5,511 bases of DNA from Actinomycetes bacterium (GTDB taxonomy: Bacteria; Actinomycetota; Actinomycetes; Actinomycetales; Cellulomonadaceae): contig JAFABT010000320.1 in assembly GCA_023425905.1 (NCBI GenBank), positions 1 through 5,511 of the forward strand, written 5' to 3'. Positions 1-5,247 of this stretch are shown piece after piece. The position numbers and the translations under genes are program-made. The notes beneath the pieces were generated by a model. It ran no database searches and was not told the origin of the DNA. It worked only from the letters and a program-made list of their open reading frames with translations. Position 1 is the stretch's first letter. Every line of letters starts with the position of its first letter.

Positions 1-2
1 CG

Positions 3-797
3 TTCTACTCTGCGACGGACAGCACAGCGATGTCCCTCGAGACCCGCTCGACGTGCCGTGCCGCGTCGATCGACGCGGTGGACGCCGCGCTCGTCGCGCT
101 CGCCCCGACCGGCCGCTGGTCGCTCGACCAGCCGGACGGCCTCGACGTCGTGGGGACGCCCCGCTGGTCGCAGGACGCGTCGTTCCCGTGCGACACGGGT
201 GGGGCGCTCGTCCTCGACGGGGGCGCGGCGTCGAGGACGCTCACCGCTTCGGGCACGACAGCAGCGCTCGCCCTCGTCGGGCATCCCTCAGGCGACGACG
301 CGGGTGACGTCCTCACGCTCGCGGCACCGGACGTCGTCGTCGCGGTGCGCCTCACCGGATCGCAGGCGGTGCTGCGCACGTGGACGCCCGGACGCGCAGC
401 GATCCCCGAGGTGCCCGAGACCCCCGAGACCCCCGCCGTCCCCGAGGTTCCGGCCGTGCCGCCGTCCGCCGCCGTGACCCTCGCCACGGGCGACCTCGAC
501 CCCGCGCGCGCGACGCACGTCGTCGGGCTCGTCGTCCGCGCCGACGGGTCGACGGCGCTCGTCATCGACGAGGCCGAGATCGCGGGAGCCGCAGTCACCC
601 CGCTGCCCGCGGATGCCGACGCCGTCCGACTCGTCCTCGGATCTGCCGGGCTGCTCGACGGCAGCGGGGTCCTCTGGGACTCCGAGCCGGGGACGTCTGC
701 GTCCTACGGCGGGGCCGTCGACGAGGTCGTCCTCCTCGACCGAGAGATGACCGAGGAAGAGCGGCTCACGCTGCTCGCGACAACGACGCTCTGGTAG
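3..797 (+). CDS. LamG/concanavalin-like domain protein, 5' end outside the window
   Basis: The frame is open to the left edge and stops at TAG 795-797. An ATG at 30 would give 255 residues, but it has no convincing ribosome binding site. The upstream codons also read like protein (FYSATDSTA before the Met), so the true start is probably outside the window. Residues below are numbered from that ATG. The protein is rich in short beta-strand-like Val/Leu/Ala segments. Its end, GGAVDEVVLLDREMTEEERLTLL, has the form typical of LamG/jelly-roll domains (Gly-x-hDEh-hhdR-hopeE...L). An early GRWSLDQPDGLDVVGT segment fits the start of such a domain. A proline-rich linker with six tripeptide repeats (about residues 126-143) interrupts the sandwich. 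LamG-like modules occur in secreted, surface and phage-tail proteins and bind carbohydrate or protein ligands. No signal peptide or membrane segment lies in the visible part. The exact role is unknown, and a tail-fibre-like or surface protein is possible. Confidence 0.72.
   Translation, partial: FYSATDSTAMSLETRSTCRAASIDAVDAALVALAPTGRWSLDQPDGLDVVGTPRWSQDASFPCDTGGALVLDGGAASRTLTASGTTAALALVGHPSGDDAGDVLTLAAPDVVVAVRLTGSQAVLRTWTPGRAAIPEVPETPETPAVPEVPAVPPSAAVTLATGDLDPARATHVVGLVVRADGSTALVIDEAEIAGAAVTPLPADADAVRLVLGSAGLLDGSGVLWDSEPGTSASYGGAVDEVVLLDREMTEEERLTLLATTTLW
405..458 (+). repeat. Six tandem 9-nt units encoding PEV/PET/PAV
   Basis: Six consecutive imperfect 9-nt units, in frame with the LamG-like gene, encode PEV-PET-PET-PAV-PEV-PAV. 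The two central units are identical at DNA level (ccc gag acc). The result is a stiff, proline-rich hinge or surface loop between two beta-rich halves. Such a repeat can gain or lose units by slippage without shifting the frame. Confidence 0.75.
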
Positions 798-831
798 GCC
801 TGCAGCGGACCGGCACCGTCACCTGAGCCTC

Positions 832-837
832 TAGGCT
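832..837 (+). promoter_or_regulatory. Possible -10 box (TAGGCT) for tRNA-Lys
   Basis: TAGGCT fits the actinobacterial -10 consensus TANNNT and sits 28 bp before the tRNA, a plausible distance. No good TTGACN hexamer is visible 16-19 bp upstream, so the call is tentative. Confidence 0.33.
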
Positions 838-865
838 TGCTCCCGGGGCGGTCACGACCGCCGCC

Positions 866-938
866 GGGCCTCTAGCTCAACTGGCAGAGCAGCGGACTTT
901 TAATCCGCGGGTTGTGGGTTCGAGCCCCACGGGGCCTA
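866..938 (+). tRNA. tRNA-Lys (anticodon TTT)
   Basis: A complete 73-nt cloverleaf. The acceptor stem pairs GGGCCTC (866-872) with GGGGCCT (931-937), including G-U pairs at 1-72 and 6-67. The D stem is GCTC/GAGC. The anticodon stem is GCGGA/TCCGC around the loop CTTTTAA, which places anticodon TTT at 899-901. The T arm is GTGGG-TTCGAGC-CCCAC, and A938 is the discriminator base. CCA is not encoded (ACG follows) and would be added enzymatically. The TTT anticodon reads AAA and AAG; in a GC-rich genome a second tRNA-Lys(CTT) is expected elsewhere. The gene converges with the helicase that ends at 1024. Confidence 0.97.
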
Positions 939-976
939 CGCGAGGGACTGCGCAGCCGGGGGCGGCGGCACGTGCG

Positions 977-1017
977 GCGAGCCGGTGCGATACGACGCTC
1001 CCGGTGGGGTGGCTCGC
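977..1017. terminator. Weak inverted repeat between the convergent tRNA and helicase genes
   Basis: GCGAGCC (977-983) and GGCTCGC (1011-1017) form a perfect 7-bp inverted repeat with a 27-nt loop, in the 85-bp gap between the tRNA and the helicase stop codon. Its position suits a bidirectional transcription end. The loop is long and no T-run follows on either side, so it is only a candidate. Confidence 0.25.
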
Positions 1018-1023
1018 GGAAGA

Positions 1024-4000
1024 CTACGCGACGCCGACCCCGGCGGCGATGAGCCGCACGAGTGCGTCGGCCGTCGCGTCGGGAGCGGAGAGGCACTGCC
1101 AGGCCGGGACGCGATGCACCGTCCACCCGAGGCCGTGCAGGATGTGGTCGCGCGCGAGGTCTTGCCGGCGCTGGCGGCCGCGCACGTCGGTGTGGTGGAC
1201 GCCGTCGACCTCGATGTTGAGGAGGCCCCACGGCGGCGTGAACGCGAAGTCGAGTTCATACCCATCGACGCGGAGCTTGAGCGTGGGGACGTGGCCGCGG
1301 CGAGACAGCGCCTCGAACAGGCGCTTCTCCGCCTCGGAGTGCAGGGACGCGACGTCCGTGAGCGTGTCGCGAGCGACGGCCGCCGGTGCGCCACCCGCGG
1401 CGAGGGAGACGAGCGTACGAAGCGTCGGGACGGGGACGTCGGCGATCGTCGCGACGTCCGCGAACACGACGAGGCCACGGCGCGCACGCGACACCGCGAC
1501 GTTGACGAGGTTGCGCTGCTCCTCCACCCAACAGACCGTCCCATCACGGACCCCTGAGGACAGCACCGTGGAGAAGAGCATGACGTCGCGCTCGTCCCCC
1601 TGGAACCGGTGCGCTGTCCCAACCGTGAGCTCCTTCGCCGCACACACGTCCGGCCCGAGGGCTGCTGTCAGCCGCGTCCGAAGCAACTCGGCCTGGGCCG
1701 CGAAGGGCGTGACGACGCCGAGCGTGCCCGGCTCGTCGAGGTGGACCCGCGCCCAGTGCACGATCGCCTCCACCTCCGCTTCGTTGCACGCCCCACCCAT
1801 TCGCCCGCGCACCGTCGCGCCCGGGACGTCGACGAGGCCAAAGCCGCGGATTGCACCAACGTGCTTCGTGACGTCCGTGAGCACCCGCAGCGCGCCGCCG
1901 TAGAACTCGCCGTTGAAGAAGCGGGCGATGTCCGGGTGGCACCTGTAGTGCTCGTCGAGCAACTCCGGGCCGTGGGGCAGCCGGGCAGCGAAGGCGGTGA
2001 AGGCCGAGTCGTGGCCGAAGGACAGGGCGGCGCGGCGCATGTCGGGCTGCGTCGTCCCCGCCGCCGCGGCCACGCTGTCAAGGGCATGCCCCGCGAGCGT
2101 GACGACCGGCGTGAGTTGGTTGGGGTCGCCAACGACGAGGACGCGCCGCGCCCGATAGACAAGAGGCAATGCCTCCGCGACCGAGCACTGGCTCGCCTCG
2201 TCGAGGACGAGCAGATCGAACACTGCCGGGGCGAGCGGGAAGTTGTGCCGCGCTGACAGTGCCGTGCACGCCCACCCCGGGGCGCACGGCAGCACCCTGG
2301 CGACGGCTGCGGTCCGCGCCGCGCGCGCTGCGCCCCTCATCCGAGCAAGTTGGCGCAGCCCCGCTGCCCCTGCATGGAGCCGCTGCTGCACAGTGTCTGT
2401 GAGCGCGGCCGAACCGGCTCGTGCCCACTGCTCAGCCGCGCGCTCCAGTTCGGCACGGTCTCGGCCCGGATCGGCCGGACCGAGCCGTTCGAGCTCGGCC
2501 CCGAGCGCCGCGAGGCGTTCCTCGGCATCGGCCCACGCGGCGAGGTCGTCGACCGAGCACCCTGGTTGAGTGTCGCCGACCTCCGCGAACAGTCGCTTTT
2601 CGAGCCGCCGCCGGCGCCAACGTGAGCGGAGCGCCCGCTGCGCACGCGCGCCCAGTTCGCGGCATCTCCCGTGGACCGCCGGCATTCCCGGCTTCCCCCA
2701 CACGATGGACCGCAGTGTCTCGACGTCGAGCACGAGCTGGGCAACGTCCGCCTCGAGGCGAGTTCGAGCCGCGAGCCGGTCCAGGACCTGCTGCCGGCCG
2801 GCCGCAGCTGCCTCGAGTTGACGACGGATCACCGAGCCCGACGGGCCCGGCGTCGCACCGCGTGCCGCCAGGCGTTCGAGAAACGCCGGTAGTTCCTCGC
2901 GCCGCTCGCGATTGCCTGCCCGAAGGAGCAGGGCCTCGTCGATCTCGCCGCACCGTCGCGCTGCGACGTCGACGGCGCCGTTGTTCGTCGATGCAACGAG
3001 CACGGACCTGCCCGCTAGCCACTGGTTAACGACGACGGCTGCGACGAGCTGGGACTTGCCCGTGCCCGGCGGGCCCGTGACGACGGTGAGCGGCTCCGAG
3101 AGCGCGGACACGAGGGCTTGCTCCTGCGCGTCGTTGAGGGCGAGACCGGAGACAGCGACCGGCGGCAGACCTGCGGCGGTCGACGCGTCATCTGCCGTCG
3201 TCTCGGCCGGCGCTCCACCGGGTGCCGCGAGCCAGCGCGCAGCGGTCAGGTCCGTGTCGGTCCGGTCCGCGAGCTCCGTCAACTCGTCGATGAGCGCGAG
3301 GGTCGCGAGGTTCGATCGGCCGCAAAACGCCATCGCGACGTTGTGGACGCCTTCGCCTCTCGGCCCCCCGGACCCGAGACGATCCGCGTCGAGCGCGTGC
3401 GCCTGGAGCCCCAGTGCGTCGCAGCACGCCCGGATGCGCCTCGTCATCGCCTGCGCGTCGCCGAACGGCAGTTCGGCATCTCCCAGCGCCTCGACGGCGG
3501 CAAGTGCGTCAGGCGAGAAGAACGCGTCGGTGAGGAGTCCAGGGTTGAGGAATGGCTCGGCGTCCCGCGCCACTGCAACGTGCTGCCCGGGGGCTGGCGG
3601 TTCGAGCTCCGTCATCACGAGCGGTGCGATCCGCATCCGGCCGCTGCGGTCCGCGAGGACGATCGTCGGCCAGCCGTAGAAGACCGTCTGGTCCGGGGTG
3701 GCATTCGCCATGAGCGCCCGCAGCGACGGGCCAACCTTCACCGCGTCGCGTCGCCCGGTGATGAGATCTTCGCGCTCCGCCGCGAGGGACACCCACTGTT
3801 CATGCTCGGCGATCCCCGGCGGCTCCGGTGCTGCTGCGCGCCGCGTCGCGAGCAGGTGATAGCGGACGAGGGTGCGCCACGGAGAAGCCGGGGCGGGGGC
3901 TGGGGCCTGACGTGGAACGGGTGGTTCGTCGTGACGCGCGGGGCCAGGCACGGGTCCCGTCCCTGCCGCGTGCGTCGGCGCCGGGGCTGCTGGCGCGGAC

Positions 4001-4131
4001 GAGGAGGGGCAGCGCACGCACGCAACCCCTCTCGAGCTGGGGCTCCACTGGGCCGACGCGCCCACGGCGAGGTCACGGCCGCACCGCCGGCACCGCGAGC
4101 CGTACTTCAGCGCGATCGTGCGTTCAGCCAC
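1024..4131 (-). CDS. Superfamily 1 (Upf1/Dna2-like) helicase fused to a zinc ribbon and a PD-(D/E)xK nuclease
   Basis: A 1035-residue protein with a GTG start and TAG stop. An AGGAGGG lies 7 nt upstream of the GTG. Domains in order: (a) a zinc-ribbon-like module, C14-x2-C17 and C38-x2-C41; (b) a Pro/Ala-rich linker, about 42-83; (c) a poorly recognised region, about 84-325; (d) an SF1 helicase core with Q motif LNDAQEQAL (332-340), Walker A GPPGTGKS (353-360, K359), motif Ia STNNGAVD (381-388), a long Arg/Glu/Ala/Leu-rich helical insert (about 410-600), Walker B DEAS (644-647), GDPNQLTP (668-675), HYRCHP (728-733), TPF (808-810), GTAHRFQGDE (838-847) and NVAVSRARR (877-885); (e) a C-terminal nuclease with E935, ELD (D961), IEVDG (E974, D976), HH979-980, RQRRQDLARD and GWTVHR (1002-1007). 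DEAS and AHRFQGDE are typical of the Upf1/Dna2/AAA_11-AAA_12 helicases. The end resembles DUF559/Vsr/MTES_1575 endonucleases. It probably translocates on or unwinds nucleic acid with ATP and cleaves it, in the cytoplasm. The target is unknown. A role in phage defence is inferred by analogy with Hhe; a DNA repair role is the alternative. Confidence 0.93.
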   Translation of the reverse strand: MAERTIALKYGSRCRRCGRDLAVGASAQWSPSSRGVACVRCPSSSAPAAPAPTHAAGTGPVPGPARHDEPPVPRQAPAPAPASPWRTLVRYHLLATRRAAAPEPPGIAEHEQWVSLAAEREDLITGRRDAVKVGPSLRALMANATPDQTVFYGWPTIVLADRSGRMRIAPLVMTELEPPAPGQHVAVARDAEPFLNPGLLTDAFFSPDALAAVEALGDAELPFGDAQAMTRRIRACCDALGLQAHALDADRLGSGGPRGEGVHNVAMAFCGRSNLATLALIDELTELADRTDTDLTAARWLAAPGGAPAETTADDASTAAGLPPVAVSGLALNDAQEQALVSALSEPLTVVTGPPGTGKSQLVAAVVVNQWLAGRSVLVASTNNGAVDVAARRCGEIDEALLLRAGNRERREELPAFLERLAARGATPGPSGSVIRRQLEAAAAGRQQVLDRLAARTRLEADVAQLVLDVETLRSIVWGKPGMPAVHGRCRELGARAQRALRSRWRRRRLEKRLFAEVGDTQPGCSVDDLAAWADAEERLAALGAELERLGPADPGRDRAELERAAEQWARAGSAALTDTVQQRLHAGAAGLRQLARMRGAARAARTAAVARVLPCAPGWACTALSARHNFPLAPAVFDLLVLDEASQCSVAEALPLVYRARRVLVVGDPNQLTPVVTLAGHALDSVAAAAGTTQPDMRRAALSFGHDSAFTAFAARLPHGPELLDEHYRCHPDIARFFNGEFYGGALRVLTDVTKHVGAIRGFGLVDVPGATVRGRMGGACNEAEVEAIVHWARVHLDEPGTLGVVTPFAAQAELLRTRLTAALGPDVCAAKELTVGTAHRFQGDERDVMLFSTVLSSGVRDGTVCWVEEQRNLVNVAVSRARRGLVVFADVATIADVPVPTLRTLVSLAAGGAPAAVARDTLTDVASLHSEAEKRLFEALSRRGHVPTLKLRVDGYELDFAFTPPWGLLNIEVDGVHHTDVRGRQRRQDLARDHILHGLGWTVHRVPAWQCLSAPDATADALVRLIAAGVGVA

Positions 4132-4133
4132 GC

Positions 4134-4200
4134 CCCTGCCCTCCTGCTACTCGGTGCCGTGCCAGAAGCATGGCACCGAGGACCGACGGGGAGGGCAGGG
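4134..4200 (-). promoter_or_regulatory. Two-tier hairpin in the helicase leader covering the ribosome binding site
   Basis: The outer arms 4134-4144 and 4190-4200 are perfect 11-bp reverse complements (GGAGGGCAGGG and its partner). Inside them, 4150-4158 and 4172-4180 form a perfect 9-bp stem (CTCGGTGCC/GGCACCGAG) with a 13-nt loop. A shorter alternative stem, GTGCCA/TGGCAC (4159-4164/4171-4176), competes with the 9-bp stem. In minus-strand RNA the 3' outer arm contains most of the AGGAGGG of the helicase and ends two nucleotides before the GTG. Folding would therefore hide the ribosome binding site. No T-run follows in either direction, so a standard intrinsic terminator is less likely than translational control, a protein-binding operator or a factor-dependent end for the dehydrogenase transcript. 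That function is inferred; the pairing is seen directly. Confidence 0.6.
4139..4145 (-). promoter_or_regulatory. Ribosome binding site of the helicase-nuclease
   Basis: On the minus strand this reads AGGAGGG, a near-perfect anti-16S match, 7 nt before the GTG at 4131. It fixes the start and keeps the N-terminal cysteine module in the protein. Most of it lies in one arm (4134-4144) of an 11-bp inverted repeat, so access may be controlled by RNA folding. Confidence 0.8.
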
Positions 4201-4218
4201 TTCCGCACCCCGCACGGC

Positions 4219-5124
4219 TCATCTGAGCCGGGCGACGAGCCGTCCGGTCACGGTGCCGGCTTCGAGGCGCGCGACGCCCTCAGCGATGTCCTCGAACGCG
4301 ATCTCCGCCCAGGCGGGCTGGAGGTCGCCGGCGCGCATGAGTTCGTACAGCGCGGCGATGTCGTCCTTGGTGCCGCCCATCGAGCCGAGGAGGCTCTTGT
4401 TCGCGAGGATCGACTGCACGGTGATCCGGACGTTCGGATCACCCATGCCCACCTGGACGACGGTGCCGCCCGAGCGGACGGCTTCCAAGGCCTTGAGCGT
4501 CGTGTCGAACCCCGCGTTGTCGACGACGAGGTCGAGCCCCGCGCCCGCCCACTCGGCGGCGTCGGCAACGGTGTCGATCACGCCCAGCTCCTTGGCGAGC
4601 GGCCAGACGTCCTTCTTCATCTCAGCGACGTGGACCTCCGCGCCCTTGAGGACCGCGACCCTGGCCCCGACCTGACCCAGGCCACCGAGCCCGATGACGC
4701 CGACCTTCATGCCCGCCTGGACCGCGCCACGGACGACGACGGCGTGGTACGACGTCATGCCGGCGTCCGTCGCGAGGGCGCCAAGGGCGATGTCGACGTC
4801 GTCGGGCACCCGCACGAGGTCCGCCGCCGGAGCGAGGTGCTGCTCCGCGAAGCCGCCGTGCCGCGTGTAGCCAGGGATGCTCGCGCTCGCCGTCGGGCAC
4901 ACGCCGACCCTGTCGCCGACCGTCCACTCCGTCACGCCCTCACCGACGGCGCTGATCGTGCCTGCGATCTCGTGCCCGATGATCATCGGGGTGAACGGCA
5001 TCATCGTCTTCCCTGCCGTGGGCTCGGTCAGGACGGAGACGTCGGAGTGGCACAGCCCCGCCGCTTCGACGTCGATCACCACCTCACCCTCACCCGGGCG
5101 CGGGTTCTCGACCTCGCCAAGCAC
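4219..5124 (-). CDS. Zinc-dependent medium-chain alcohol dehydrogenase, apparently truncated at the N terminus by an insertion sequence
   Basis: 301 residues from GTG 5124 to TGA. The catalytic domain shows AGLCHSD (C25, H26, D28), GHE (H51, E52) and TDAGMTSYHA (D120, the likely third zinc ligand). The nucleotide-binding fold has GLGGLG (145-150), and the acidic E168 at the end of the second strand suggests NAD. The usual structural-zinc lobe cysteines are absent; that stretch reads VCPTASASIPGYTRHGGF. The enzyme would interconvert a primary or secondary alcohol and its aldehyde or ketone in the cytoplasm. Family members usually have about 20 more N-terminal residues forming the first beta strand. 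Here the frame upstream of 5124 stays open to a TAG at 5209-5211 but encodes unrelated sequence belonging to the adjacent insertion sequence. A GAAAGGG at 5133-5139, 8 nt before the GTG, could allow translation of the shortened protein. Stability and activity are doubtful, so it may be a pseudogene fragment. The helicase follows 87 bp downstream in the same direction. Confidence 0.85.
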   Translation of the reverse strand: MLGEVENPRPGEGEVVIDVEAAGLCHSDVSVLTEPTAGKTMMPFTPMIIGHEIAGTISAVGEGVTEWTVGDRVGVCPTASASIPGYTRHGGFAEQHLAPAADLVRVPDDVDIALGALATDAGMTSYHAVVVRGAVQAGMKVGVIGLGGLGQVGARVAVLKGAEVHVAEMKKDVWPLAKELGVIDTVADAAEWAGAGLDLVVDNAGFDTTLKALEAVRSGGTVVQVGMGDPNVRITVQSILANKSLLGSMGGTKDDIAALYELMRAGDLQPAWAEIAFEDIAEGVARLEAGTVTGRLVARLR

Positions 5125-5184
5125 TACCCTGGCCCTTTCACGGGGTGACTGGTGGGTGGCGTGCCGGTGACGTGAAAAGTGCTC

Positions 5185-5215
5185 CTGAACTGGGATGATG
5201 TGACTTGTCTAGGGT
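5185..5215 (+). promoter_or_regulatory. Candidate transposase promoter
   Basis: TAGGGT (5210-5215) matches the actinobacterial -10 form TANNNT. CTGAAC (5185-5190) is a weak -35, with a longish 19-bp spacer. Initiation near 5221-5223 would yield a short leader lacking the left hairpin arm, leaving the ribosome binding site free. The agreement between promoter position and hairpin geometry supports the call more than the boxes themselves. Confidence 0.38.
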
Positions 5216-5231
5216 CAGATCAGCACAGTTC

Positions 5232-5237
5232 GAGGAG
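5232..5237 (+). promoter_or_regulatory. Ribosome binding site of the IS1380-family transposase
   Basis: GAGGAG lies 10 nt before the GTG at 5248. It supports that start over an earlier one, although the frame is open back to 5176. It is paired in the leader hairpin. Confidence 0.6.
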
Positions 5238-5247
5238 CACCTTCCAG

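Larger units (their letters stand above)
5179..5240 (+). promoter_or_regulatory. Hairpin hiding the transposase ribosome binding site
   Basis: The arms are GTGCTCCT (5179-5186) with AGGAGCAC (5233-5240), 8 bp, then GAACTG (5187-5192) with CAGTTC (5226-5231), 6 bp. They are separated only by a single bulged G at 5232. The loop is 33 nt. The right arm contains the transposase ribosome binding site. RNA starting outside the element would fold and block translation, as known for IS10 and IS50 leaders. The function here is inferred from the pairing. Confidence 0.6.

Noticed and set aside
5..598. A 197-codon minus-strand frame opposite the LamG-like gene
   Set aside because: It is a Ser/Thr/Ala/Arg-rich shadow. 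The plus-strand frame has the domain signature and a consistent codon pattern.
3..797. A prophage tail gene call for the LamG-like protein
   Set aside because: LamG-like folds are widespread, and no other phage gene is in the window, so the narrower name is not supported.
848..861. Small hairpin GCGGT-CACG-ACCGC before the tRNA, considered as a terminator for the LamG-like gene
   Set aside because: The stem is only 5 bp, with no T-run, and it lies in the expected 5' leader of the tRNA transcript.
827..875. Direct repeat GCCTCTAG at 827-834 and 868-875
   Set aside because: Only 8 bp; the second copy is part of the tRNA acceptor/D-arm, so the match is probably chance.
866..938. A phage attachment site with a second copy of the tRNA 3' end in the window
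   Set aside because: I found no second copy of the T-arm/acceptor sequence and no integrase in view.
914..1903. A 329-codon plus-strand open frame starting inside the tRNA
   Set aside because: It begins within the tRNA and lies opposite the helicase and nuclease motifs. Its composition is rich in Ser, Arg, Thr and Ala without domain features.
4150..4180. The 9-bp stem read as a simple intrinsic terminator for the dehydrogenase
   Set aside because: No T-run follows on either strand, and the larger enclosing stem that covers the ribosome binding site explains the sequence better.
3118..5148. A 676-codon plus-strand open frame running opposite both the helicase and the dehydrogenase
   Set aside because: It is Arg/Pro/Gly-rich low-complexity translation, crosses two real genes and their intergenic hairpin, and has no recognisable motif. 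It is the usual antisense shadow of GC-rich genes.
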